NCBI GenBank assembly: GCA_020851635.1
Contig: JADZCJ010000107.1
Span: 1-64,000 of the forward strand
Direction: 5' to 3'
Length of the DNA: 64,000 nt
Source of the DNA: Anaerolineae bacterium
GTDB lineage: Bacteria; Chloroflexota; Anaerolineae; UBA4142; SHND01
Part shown: positions 53,224-61,030 of the stretch, in pieces
How positions within the stretch are numbered: the first letter of the stretch is position 1
How the letters are laid out: each line of letters begins with the position of its first letter
The notes under the pieces: generated by a model
What the model saw: only the letters and a program-made list of their open reading frames with translations
Told to the model about the DNA's origin: nothing
Database searches by the model: none
Translations under genes and position numbers: made by a program

Positions 53224-53400
53224 TCAAGACCATTCCCGGTTTTTTCGCCAGATTTCCTTTTCCTGAAGCGCCCGCAAGCAGCAGGCGACGGGACAACCGT
53301 CAGGGCTGACTTTACTTGACTCTAGATTTGACGTCAAATTCTGATCAGATGTTCCAGTGGTTTTTCGGGCAGAATCGGAGGTCCTGGAGGTGTGCCGCAT
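53224..53400 (-). CDS. Possible small Cys-containing protein
   Basis: 58 residues from an ATG preceded by GAGGGGGTCC and a -10-like TATTAT. The N-terminal half is Ser/Thr-rich; the C-terminal half reads DGCPVACCLRALQEKEIW with three clustered Cys residues that could bind a metal. It is on the same strand and 51 bp upstream of the 91-residue gene. It may be spurious: the region has no other coding signal and no family is recognised. The rest of the 53173-53549 gap holds nothing I can name. Confidence 0.35.
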   Translation of the reverse strand: MRHTSRTSDSARKTTGTSDQNLTSNLESSKVSPDGCPVACCLRALQEKEIWRKNREWS

Positions 53401-53549
53401 GGACCCCCTCTTATAATACGTTTCAAACGGGGAAAAAGATTGCTTGGGCGGGTTGATTGTGGGGGGGAGTGTGCAACGAATGGAAAACAAGGACCGATTG
53501 CCCGCATACCCGAATTTGGCGAAAACAGCAATGATGGCAAAGGAATGGC

Positions 53550-54650
53550 TCATAATGGGGTTTTAAGCCCGTTGCCGGTCAAACTGACCACCACAGTTTC
53601 ATCAGGGGCGATGTCCTCAAGACATTTTTCAAGGACTGCCATTGCCGTGGCGCTGGTCGGCTCGACAAAAATCCCCGCCTGCGCCAGTTTGAGCCGCGCT
53701 GAGCGTATTTCATCTTCGGTCGCGGCGATTGCTGCACCATTTGTTTTACGCACGATGCGGAGCAGCTCGAGTCCGTGCACGGGGGCGCTGTTGGCGATGC
53801 CCTCGGCAATCGTATTGTAGGGTTCGACCGGGACGGGCTCGGTTGCGCCCTGTGCGTATGCCAATGCGAGGGGCGCAACCATGGCAGATTGGGCGGCGAT
53901 GAAACGCGGCAGTTTCTCAATGTAGCCGCCGCGTGCCAGTTGTTCAAACCCTCGGTACATGCCGACGAGATTTGTGCCCTGACCTGCGGGCATCACAATC
54001 ACGTCGGGCGCGCGGCGGAGCTGTTCCCAGATTTCCCACGCGGTCGTCTGCATCCCGGAGACAAAAAAGGGATTGTAATAGTGGGAGGCGTAATACGCGC
54101 CCTCCTGACGCACCGCGGACTGTGCGGCCTCTGCTGATTTCTCGCGCACGCCCTGGATCTTGCAGAGCTCTGCGCCGTACACCTCGATTTGCGCCAATTT
54201 CATGGGGGATGCGTGGGCGGGTGCATAAATCGTCGCTCGCAGACCGCTATACGCGGCGTATCCGGCAAGTGAAGCCGCCGCATTCCCCGACGAATCTTCA
54301 ACGACGTGACGGACGCCAAATGCCTGAACGGCGCTGACGATCACGGTCGTCCCGCGGTCTTTGAACGAGCCGGTCGGATTGAGAAAATCCAATTTGCACA
54401 AGATGCTACGTCCTGAATAGCGGACGGGGATGAGGGGCGTCCAACCCTCACCCATCGAAACAGGTGTCGCTTTGTCGGGGAGGGGAAGCATCGCTCGATA
54501 GCGCCAGAGCGAACTATTGTTGGAATCTATCTTGGAGGCGTCAAACGATGGTATGCCGAACAGCTCCAGCAGCCCGCTGCATTTTTCACAAACCCACGCT
54601 CGCGTATCCGATGGATAACGCGTCGCACATTTTGTACAGCGAATTTCCAT
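53550..54650 (-). CDS. thrC: Threonine synthase
   Basis: 366 residues. An N-terminal zinc ribbon (CTKC...CEKC) precedes the PLP-dependent fold, with the PLP Lys in GSFKDRGTTV near residue 94 and the phosphate-binding SSGNAAASLAGYAAYSG near residue 118. It converts O-phosphohomoserine to threonine. The zinc-ribbon form is the short type common in archaea and several bacterial phyla. Its ATG overlaps the stop of the SEC-C gene, indicating co-transcription. Confidence 0.9.
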   Translation of the reverse strand: MEIRCTKCATRYPSDTRAWVCEKCSGLLELFGIPSFDASKIDSNNSSLWRYRAMLPLPDKATPVSMGEGWTPLIPVRYSGRSILCKLDFLNPTGSFKDRGTTVIVSAVQAFGVRHVVEDSSGNAAASLAGYAAYSGLRATIYAPAHASPMKLAQIEVYGAELCKIQGVREKSAEAAQSAVRQEGAYYASHYYNPFFVSGMQTTAWEIWEQLRRAPDVIVMPAGQGTNLVGMYRGFEQLARGGYIEKLPRFIAAQSAMVAPLALAYAQGATEPVPVEPYNTIAEGIANSAPVHGLELLRIVRKTNGAAIAATEDEIRSARLKLAQAGIFVEPTSATAMAVLEKCLEDIAPDETVVVSLTGNGLKTPL

Positions 54651-55258
54651 CAGCGGCGTCCCGGCACGGCAAATGTCTTTTGTGGTTCGGCGCGTCTTGT
54701 TTCACTCTTGCCCAAATCGCCCAGCAGTTGGCTTGCGCTGCCCGTAATGTGCTCCAGACGACGTTCGCTGTTGGTCTCGATGCGCAAGCCGCGCGCAGTG
54801 ATTTCGAGGGCGCCGATCACGAGCTGTCCGATGTCGTTCACGATTGGCGGATGCGCGGGAAGCGCCCACTCGGCGCGTACCGACGCATAGTCAATGCAGA
54901 GCAAGCGTCTATCGGCGGCAAATTGTCGGCGCGCATGGACGTAATTGACTTGAGGAAAAACGCGTTCGATGAGGACAACCGGGCTGTAGGTCGCCCGGTC
55001 GGGATCGAGGGAAACATATGTCCAATCGTCGGCGCGGCGATGGCATTTGCCGAACGCTTTGCCACTGCCGCACCAGCATTTTTCTGACGCCAGTACGCGC
55101 TTGAAAAAAATCATGGACGTTTTTGCGCCGACGGACATGCCTGGGGCGCTGCGACGCGCGCCGCCGTTCAGGCGGTTGGGCGGCTGCCACCAATATTCGA
55201 CAATGATGACGCCCTTTTCGGGAGTGGCGTCGAGAAAGGATTCGTATTGCGGGACCAT
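54650..55258 (-). CDS. SEC-C motif protein
   Basis: 202 residues. The SEC-C metal motif KCWCGSGKAFGKCHR near residues 61-75 is the same zinc-binding sequence found at the C-terminus of SecA, here internal. The flanking parts are not recognised; the N-terminus contains VIIVEYWWQPPN. SEC-C occurs in many unrelated proteins, so function is open. The stop overlaps the thrC start, so the two are probably translated together. Confidence 0.75.
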   Translation of the reverse strand: MVPQYESFLDATPEKGVIIVEYWWQPPNRLNGGARRSAPGMSVGAKTSMIFFKRVLASEKCWCGSGKAFGKCHRRADDWTYVSLDPDRATYSPVVLIERVFPQVNYVHARRQFAADRRLLCIDYASVRAEWALPAHPPIVNDIGQLVIGALEITARGLRIETNSERRLEHITGSASQLLGDLGKSETRRAEPQKTFAVPGRR

Positions 55259-55310
55259 GTGTTGAAAAGCAAGTCAAACGAGACTGCAGAACCGGCGCCC
55301 TGCGCCGGCG

Positions 55311-55793
55311 TCATTCGAGAATAATTTCGCCGCTCTTGCCCCCGGCTTTGTAGACGAGGCGGATTGCGTCAATACGGACGCGTCGATCAACGGCTTTGAC
55401 CATATCATAGATCGTGAGGGCGGCGTTGGCGACCGCGACCAATGCTTCCATTTCCACCCCGGTCTTGCCCACATTCTTGGCTGTGCCGGTAATCTCGATT
55501 TTTGCATGGGTCTCGTCGGGCGACTCGACATCGTTGAACCGGACCTCGACGTCGGTGAGCAGGAGGGGGTGACACATCGGAATCAGCTCGTGCGTCCGTT
55601 TTGCCGCCATGATTCCCGCAACGCGAGCGACAGCAAACACATCGCCTTTATCAATCGCGCCTTGCGAAATGAGCGCGCGCGTCTCTGCCCGCATTATAAC
55701 GCTGCCCTTGGCAATGGCGACGCGTTCGGTGTCTGTCTTTGCGCTCACGTCCACCATTCGGGCTCTGCCTTGCGCGTCAAGATGGGACAACAT
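55311..55793 (-). CDS. moaC: Cyclic pyranopterin monophosphate synthase MoaC
   Basis: 160 residues, the usual length. Conserved MCHPLLLTDVEV (near residue 73), the catalytic region VGKTGVEMEALVAV (near residue 110) and MVKAVDR are all present. With MoaA it converts GTP into cyclic pyranopterin monophosphate, the first stage of molybdopterin synthesis. A minus-strand TATAAT ends six bases before the ATG, indicating a leaderless transcript. moaA is not in the window. Confidence 0.97.
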   Translation of the reverse strand: MLSHLDAQGRARMVDVSAKTDTERVAIAKGSVIMRAETRALISQGAIDKGDVFAVARVAGIMAAKRTHELIPMCHPLLLTDVEVRFNDVESPDETHAKIEITGTAKNVGKTGVEMEALVAVANAALTIYDMVKAVDRRVRIDAIRLVYKAGGKSGEIILE

Positions 55794-55799
55794 ACGGTA

Positions 55800-55842
55800 A
55801 TTATAACATGCTCAGACCTGCCGGCGTTGATGATGGTATAAT
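55800..55842. promoter_or_regulatory. Divergent leaderless promoters of moaC and the TPR gene
   Basis: In a 57-bp intergenic gap, TATAAT on the minus strand (55805-55800) lies six bases before the moaC ATG, and TATAAT on the plus strand (55837-55842) lies eight bases before the ATG at 55851. Both put +1 at or within two bases of the start codon. Confidence 0.7.
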
Positions 55843-55850
55843 CACAATCT

Positions 55851-57347
55851 ATGGCGGTCCTCAAGGTGCTGGAAGAGCAGCCGACCCGTCTGGTCCTGGG
55901 CAAAGGTGGCGGCGCCGGTATTGGCAGTCTCATCGGGATCATTATTTTCGGCATCGTCACGCTGGTTGGATTGACCGCAGTTTTTGACGAGGGCGGTGGA
56001 TTCAATCCCGTGGCGCTCGTGATTGTGCTCTTGGTCGCGCTGGCGGGTCTTGGGCAGTTTATCAATTCCATTGCGAGCACGCGCGTGACACTGGATGCGG
56101 GACAAAAGATCGCCGCGCGCACCGATTCGCTCTTGTTTGTGCCAACGCGACAGCAGTCCCTCCCGTTTAATCTCATTCGGGATGTCGAGGTGACCAGTTC
56201 GCGCGTTCGAGGTGCGCAGGGTCTTGACTCGGCGCCAATCTGGCGGGTTGTGTTGAGGGGCGCAGATGGCTCAAAGCTGATCGTGAATGATCGCGGGACG
56301 CGTGCGGACATGCAGATGCTGGCGGAACAGGTGGGCACGCTGGTGGCGCGGCCGATCAAGAGCACACCCAAGCCCACCCAGCAAGCCAGAGCGGCGACGG
56401 CGACCTACACTCCCGCGGGCGTGCCGAGTGAACTGGCGCAGAATCTTGGGGTGTTTGCAGAATCATTTGGAGCTGCGGGCGCCGCAACCGTTGCGCCCAC
56501 CGTTTCGGCGTTTCCGGTTGAATCGTCGCGTATGCGAGACGATGCAGCGGAGCAGCTGTCTGTCGGGTCTCCTTTCGCACAAGCCAGCGCGCGAATGACC
56601 GCACAACAGGTCGCGGCAGGAGCGGAGCGAGCTGCGACCAATGCACAGATGGCGGCAGACCGGGCGGCGGCTTTTTCGTCCGATACGCCGATTCAAGCGC
56701 GTATGAGCGCAGAGCAGGTGGCTGCGGGGGCGGCATTCACGGAAGCGAGCGCGCGATTGGCAGAACAACAGGCACAAGCACAGGCGGTGATGGGTGTGTC
56801 CATGCCTGCGCTAATGACGATGCCGCCGATGCCGCCGATGATGTCAATGGGACCCGCGTTGAGTATGCCCTCGTTTGTCCCGATTGGTGTTTCATTCGAG
56901 TTGATGGCGATGCCCTTGCCGATGGCGCAGGAGACCAAGTACGTCGAGCTCCAAGAGAGCGAGCCGGTCTCTGACAATGCGCCCTTGTTTGTCCAGGCGC
57001 AAAAACTGCTCGGAGCGCACAACTATCGTGACGCCGAGCAAGCGTTTCTACGCGCACTAAAGACCAATCCCGCCGATGCGACCGGGCAGAATGATTTGGG
57101 GGTCGTGTATTATGTCGAAAACAAACTGCACGACGCCGAAAGCGCGTTTCGCCGTGCGATGGCGCTTGACCCGTTTCATCTGCAAGCGCGCTACAATTTG
57201 GGTCTTGTGCTCGATCGTTTGGGACGCCGCGCTGAGGCAAAAGAGGTCTTTCGTGTGGGCGCACAAACCGCCGGACGTGACAAGTCAAAGCATTTTCAAG
57301 AGGCGCTGCGCGGGACACTGCACGATCCGATGACGAGTTCGGGGTAA
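55851..57347 (+). CDS. Membrane protein with PH-like domain and C-terminal TPR repeats
   Basis: 498 residues. Two membrane segments (IGSLIGIIIFGIVTLVGLTA and ALVIVLLVALAGLGQFI) are followed by a beta-rich region resembling a bacterial PH domain (STRVTLDAGQKIAARTDSLL, then LPFNLIRDVEVTSS). A long Ala/Met/Gln-rich stretch (about 215-375) comes next, including a Met-Pro tract near 320. The last 115 residues contain two or three TPR units (AQKLLGAHNYRDAEQAFLRA; ARYNLGLVLDRLGRRAEAKE). Function unknown; probably a scaffold. Confidence 0.75.
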   Translation: MAVLKVLEEQPTRLVLGKGGGAGIGSLIGIIIFGIVTLVGLTAVFDEGGGFNPVALVIVLLVALAGLGQFINSIASTRVTLDAGQKIAARTDSLLFVPTRQQSLPFNLIRDVEVTSSRVRGAQGLDSAPIWRVVLRGADGSKLIVNDRGTRADMQMLAEQVGTLVARPIKSTPKPTQQARAATATYTPAGVPSELAQNLGVFAESFGAAGAATVAPTVSAFPVESSRMRDDAAEQLSVGSPFAQASARMTAQQVAAGAERAATNAQMAADRAAAFSSDTPIQARMSAEQVAAGAAFTEASARLAEQQAQAQAVMGVSMPALMTMPPMPPMMSMGPALSMPSFVPIGVSFELMAMPLPMAQETKYVELQESEPVSDNAPLFVQAQKLLGAHNYRDAEQAFLRALKTNPADATGQNDLGVVYYVENKLHDAESAFRRAMALDPFHLQARYNLGLVLDRLGRRAEAKEVFRVGAQTAGRDKSKHFQEALRGTLHDPMTSSG

Positions 57348-57369
57348 ACCATTCGGAGGGGAGAGTCTC

Positions 57370-57909
57370 ATGACAGCAGTTGTGCCGCAGATCGGCGCCC
57401 AAGACTCGAAAGAGACAATCGTAGAGAAATTTCGTCAATACCTGAACGCGCAGGGTTTCACCATTGTAGAAGTGGATGCGACCCGTCCATGGGGCGCATT
57501 TTTGCGAGTGGTGAACGAACAAGCGGACAAATTTATCGAGGTTTATTTTGGCGACATCCCGGTGCCCGAAAATGCCAGACAGGGCGAACGCAGTCCCAAA
57601 GTCCTGCTGGTCGCGCCCCACAAACGTCTGTCATGGCAGTATCACCACCATCGCGCCGAGTATTGGCGCGCGCTTAAAGATCCGGTCGGGGTGTTTGCCA
57701 GTCCGACTGATGCCCAGCCGGATGAGCCAATCACGCTGCGCGCCGGCGAGACGATCGAACTGGCGCAGGGCGAGCGCCATCGGCTGGTAGGTCTGGATAG
57801 TTGGGGCGCGGTGGCGGAAATTTGGATTCATAGCGACCCCGCAAATAGCTCGGACGAAAGCGATATCGTTCGTTTGCAAGACGATTTTGCCAGGATTCAA
57901 ACCCCATGA
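57370..57909 (+). CDS. Cupin protein related to type II mannose-6-phosphate isomerase
   Basis: 179 residues. The motif RPWGAFLRVVNEQADKFIEV and the metal-binding SWQYHHHRAEYWRAL, then ERHRLVGLD, match the cupin domain fused to mannose-1-phosphate guanylyltransferases, here as a free-standing domain. It could interconvert fructose- and mannose-6-phosphate for sugar-nucleotide supply. GGAGGGGAGAGTCTC precedes the ATG. The stop overlaps the DNA ligase start (ATGA), so the pair is coupled despite unrelated functions. Confidence 0.82.
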   Translation: MTAVVPQIGAQDSKETIVEKFRQYLNAQGFTIVEVDATRPWGAFLRVVNEQADKFIEVYFGDIPVPENARQGERSPKVLLVAPHKRLSWQYHHHRAEYWRALKDPVGVFASPTDAQPDEPITLRAGETIELAQGERHRLVGLDSWGAVAEIWIHSDPANSSDESDIVRLQDDFARIQTP

Positions 57910-59639
57910 AATTTTCCACTCTTGTTGACTATCTTGCGCAGCTCGAGGCAACCAGCAAACGTCTGGAAATGACTCGCATCCTGGGCGAATTGTTCAAACA
58001 CGCGGATGCGGATGATATCGCTGCGATTGTCTATTTGACACAGGAACGCCTCGCGCCAAATTATGAAGCGATCGAGTTTGGGATGGGCGAAGCGCTGATT
58101 GCGCAAGCTGTGACGCTGGCGACCGGCGTGCCGCTCGCCGATGTCAAAAAGTTGTACAAAGAGCGCGGCGATTATGGCAATGTCGCCGAAGAGCTGAGCC
58201 GAGCCAAGAGCAAGAAACTGCAAGTGGACCAGGTGTTTGAAAAACTGCGCGAGATTGCGACGACGAGCGGCGAAGGGACGGTGGAAAAACGAGTCAATCT
58301 GCTCGCGGACATGCTCAAAGCGTGCAGTCCGCGCGAGGCGCGCTATCTGCTGCGCGTACCGATGGGACGTCTGCGGCTCGGCGTGGGTGATGTGACGGTA
58401 CTCGATGGCTTGTCGTGGAGCGAAACGGGGGACAAGTCACTGCGCCCGGACCTGGAACGCGCCTACAACATTACGAGCGATCTCGGACTCGTCGCCGAGA
58501 CGTTCAAAAGATCCGGGTTCAAAGGTCTCTCCAAGTTGAAAATCGCAGTCGGGCGTCCCATTCGGATGGAGCTCGCCGAACGCGCGAAATCAGCGCAGGA
58601 GATTATTGACCGCATGGGAGAGTGTGCGCTGGAGCCGAAAGTGGATGGGTTTCGCGTTCAGGCACACAAGGATGGAGAAAAGGTGCGGCTCTTTTCGCGG
58701 AACCTGGAAGAGACCACCGAGATGTTTCCCGACGTGGCGGACGCGGTGCGCGCGCAGCTTGAAGCCAAACGCGCGATCATTGAAGGCGAAGCGATTGCAT
58801 TCGATCCCGAGACGGGGGATTTTCGTCCGTTTCAAGAGACTATCCAGCGCAAGCGGAAATATGGGATTGATGAAATGAAGGAGACCCTGCCGCTCAAGTT
58901 GCTTGCCTTTGACGTCTTGTGGATTGATGGTGAGGATGTGACCGGCGTGGGGTACAAGGAACGACACGAGCGGCTCGGCGAGCTGATTGCCGAGGGACCG
59001 GGCATTCAGCTGATCGAACAGATCTATGTGAATGAGCCGAAAGCGATAGACGAATTTTTCATGACCAAAGTGGAAGCGGGACTGGAAGGCATTATGGCAA
59101 AACGCCTCGATTCCAAATATGTCGCGGGGGCGCGCAATTTCAACTGGATGAAATTCAAACGCGCGTATCAGGGGCATTTGCGCGATACGATGGACCTGGT
59201 TGTGGTCGGGTATTTGCGCGGACGTGGTCAGCGCGCGCGGTTCGGCATTGGCGCGCTCCTCTGCGCGGTGTATGACAAAAAGAACGACCGTTTTCGAACC
59301 GTCGCCAAAGTCGGCTCGGGGTTGACGGAAATGGAATGGCTGGAATATCGGAACAAGCTGGACGCGATTGCGCTGGACCATCCGCATGCGCGCGTGGATT
59401 CAAAAATGACGCCCGACGTCTGGGTCGAGCCGAAATATGTGATGGAAGTGCAGGCGGACGAAATTACGCGCAGCCCGATTCATACGGCGGGCGCCAAAGG
59501 GGACGACCCGGGCTATGCCCTGCGATTTCCGCGCGTGACGAATCCCAACCGCATCGACAAATCGCCGGAGGATGCGACGACCGAGCATGAAATTATTTCG
59601 ATGTTTGAGAAACAGTCGCGGAGTGAGGTAAAAGGGTGA
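57906..59639 (+). CDS. ATP-dependent DNA ligase, archaeal/LigB type
   Basis: 577 residues. A helical N-terminal DNA-binding domain (residues 1-200) precedes the nucleotidyltransferase core: motif I EPKVDGFR with the adenylated Lys at about 245, motif III LLAFDVLWIDG, motif IV EGIMAKRLDSKY and motif V WMKFKRAY. A C-terminal OB-fold follows (LVVVGYLRGRGQRARFGIGA). It seals nicks using ATP. Most bacteria rely on the NAD-dependent LigA, so this is an additional, archaeal-like enzyme. No Ku or primase gene is adjacent, so a classical NHEJ role is not supported. Confidence 0.94.
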   Translation: MKFSTLVDYLAQLEATSKRLEMTRILGELFKHADADDIAAIVYLTQERLAPNYEAIEFGMGEALIAQAVTLATGVPLADVKKLYKERGDYGNVAEELSRAKSKKLQVDQVFEKLREIATTSGEGTVEKRVNLLADMLKACSPREARYLLRVPMGRLRLGVGDVTVLDGLSWSETGDKSLRPDLERAYNITSDLGLVAETFKRSGFKGLSKLKIAVGRPIRMELAERAKSAQEIIDRMGECALEPKVDGFRVQAHKDGEKVRLFSRNLEETTEMFPDVADAVRAQLEAKRAIIEGEAIAFDPETGDFRPFQETIQRKRKYGIDEMKETLPLKLLAFDVLWIDGEDVTGVGYKERHERLGELIAEGPGIQLIEQIYVNEPKAIDEFFMTKVEAGLEGIMAKRLDSKYVAGARNFNWMKFKRAYQGHLRDTMDLVVVGYLRGRGQRARFGIGALLCAVYDKKNDRFRTVAKVGSGLTEMEWLEYRNKLDAIALDHPHARVDSKMTPDVWVEPKYVMEVQADEITRSPIHTAGAKGDDPGYALRFPRVTNPNRIDKSPEDATTEHEIISMFEKQSRSEVKG

Positions 59640-59729
59640 CAAGCGCTGAGAGTGTGAAACCACTGCATCATCTCGGCGGTAGTGTGTATGCAATCCCGGA
59701 TCAAAAAATCTCTGTCTGAGCGGGTCCAA

Positions 59730-60515
59730 ATGCGCGGTTCGCTGCTGTTGCGCCTCTTGGGCGGTCTGTGCTTGCTTGCGTCGGTTGTGGGCTGCGGCGG
59801 CGCGCCGACCTATACGGTGCAGCCGGGCGATTCGCTGCCCGACATTGCGCTCGCACACGAGGTCGCGCTGACCGACTTGATTGAGGCAAATCAGGCGCGG
59901 TATCCGGCGCTCGCAGTTGATCCCGAGAACCCGCAAGTTGGCATCGAGCTGACCATACCGACAGACGGCGATGTTGGAATCGAAAAATGGTTTGCGCGCC
60001 TTGCCGCCGCCTCCAGTCCGCCCGTCACGCCCGCGCCCAATGTGCCCGCCGCGCCAAACGATAAAATCAATGCAATCAGCCAATTGATCCAGCGCGGCAT
60101 CAACCACGAACGCGCCCTGAACAACCTACCCACCTTGACCTTTGACGGCAAGCTGGTGGAAATCGCGCAGGCGCGTAGCAACGACATGATTCGCCGCGCT
60201 TATTTTTCGCATGATGACCCGCAACAGGGCAGCGTGGCGTTTCAAGACCTGATTCGAAATCGTCAATACCAGTATTTGTATGCGGGTGAAAACATTGCCG
60301 AAATTAAAAATCAAGGCACACTGGTGCCGTCGGCACTGACGGTCTATTCCCGTTATGGCGCGAGTGAAATCGCCGACCAGTTTGTCGTCGGCTGGATTAA
60401 CAGTCGAGAACATCGCGACAATATTTTGAATCCTCACTTTACCAAAACCGGGATTGCGCTTGGTGTTTCCATTGATGGCACCCGCATTGTCGCCACTCAA
60501 ATTTTTTCAGATTGA
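59730..60515 (+). CDS. Lipoprotein with LysM-like and CAP (SCP/PR1) domains
   Basis: About 261 residues from the ATG at 59730; an upstream start at 59688 would add 14 residues before the signal. The lipobox LLASVVGC is followed by a LysM-type repeat (YTVQPGDSLPDIALAHEV), then a CAP domain from about residue 130 with HERALNNLPTLTFDGKLVEI, AYFSHDDPQ, YAGENIAE and NSREHRDNILNP, the usual CAP signatures. CAP proteins bind sterols or act in cell-wall or host interaction; no catalysis can be inferred. Confidence 0.88.
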   Translation: MRGSLLLRLLGGLCLLASVVGCGGAPTYTVQPGDSLPDIALAHEVALTDLIEANQARYPALAVDPENPQVGIELTIPTDGDVGIEKWFARLAAASSPPVTPAPNVPAAPNDKINAISQLIQRGINHERALNNLPTLTFDGKLVEIAQARSNDMIRRAYFSHDDPQQGSVAFQDLIRNRQYQYLYAGENIAEIKNQGTLVPSALTVYSRYGASEIADQFVVGWINSREHRDNILNPHFTKTGIALGVSIDGTRIVATQIFSD

Positions 60516-60550
60516 CCGCACTCGAAACTGTTATTGCGAACGATTCTTTG

Positions 60551-60586
60551 CAGGATGGCTCACGCGGCTTCGCGTGAGCCATCCTG
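60551..60586. repeat. REP-like perfect palindrome
   Basis: A 16-bp perfect inverted repeat CAGGATGGCTCACGCG/CGCGTGAGCCATCCTG around a GCTT loop, between the CAP lipoprotein and the oxidoreductase. No T-run follows on either side. It looks like a repetitive extragenic palindrome, or it could serve as a weak terminator. Confidence 0.7.
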
Positions 60587-60596
60587 CGCCGACCAA

Positions 60597-60995
60597 ATGT
60601 CACTCTTTTCCGACGATGATTTGAAATTGCTTGCACGCGATACCAAAGCGCTGGGGTATCTGGCGTTGACGCTTGCCGATGGGACGCCCCAGGTGACGCC
60701 GTTGTGGTTTGACTGGGATGGCACGCACATTATCATCAACACGGCGCGCGGGCGCGTCAAAGACAAGGTATTGAAAAAACATCCCGTCGTTGCCGTGTGT
60801 ATTACACCGCCGGACGACCCTTATCGGTACATCCAAATTCGCGGGCGGGTGGTGGATGAAACCGAAGAGGGCGCGTATGAAATGATCTGTTCGCTGAACG
60901 AAAAATATCACGGCACATACCAGTTTCCGAAACATCCGTGACAGGTCCGCGTGACGTACAAGATACTGCCCGAACGAGTCTTTTCAGAAACTTAG
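60597..60995 (+). pseudogene. PPOX-class oxidoreductase (F420/FMN type) with in-frame UGA
   Basis: From the ATG at 60597 the frame encodes a split-barrel flavin/F420-type oxidoreductase: GYLALTLADGTPQVTPLWFD, NTARGRVKDKVLKKHP and YRYIQIRGRVV. It hits UGA at 60939-60941 after FPKHP. The same frame continues for 17 codons, QVRVTYKILPERVFSET, to TAG at 60993. This tail is the family's usual final beta strand (RV.....PERV), so the UGA interrupts a homologous protein 17 residues before its end. It may be a nonsense mutation, a sequencing error or a recoded codon. No convincing SECIS-like hairpin follows it. Confidence 0.75.
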
Positions 60996-61030
60996 CTGTT
61001 TCTCTGGTTGTTGGGTTTGGTTTTGTCGGT

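Noticed and set aside
52639-53319. 226-residue plus-strand frame covering the small genes and the selD start
   Set aside because: It is antisense to a strong ribosome-binding site and to the SelD active-site motif, and its translation has no domain-like features.
53281-53400. Possible tRNA-Sec because of TGACGTCAAATC-like sequence near a selD gene
   Set aside because: The base before the TCA anticodon would be G instead of U, and no acceptor or extended variable arm can be folded from the flanks.
60939-60995. Selenocysteine as the explanation for the UGA in the oxidoreductase
   Set aside because: No hairpin with at least 4 bp and a G in the loop lies 16-37 nt downstream, and the family has no catalytic Cys at this site; a mutation or error is simpler.
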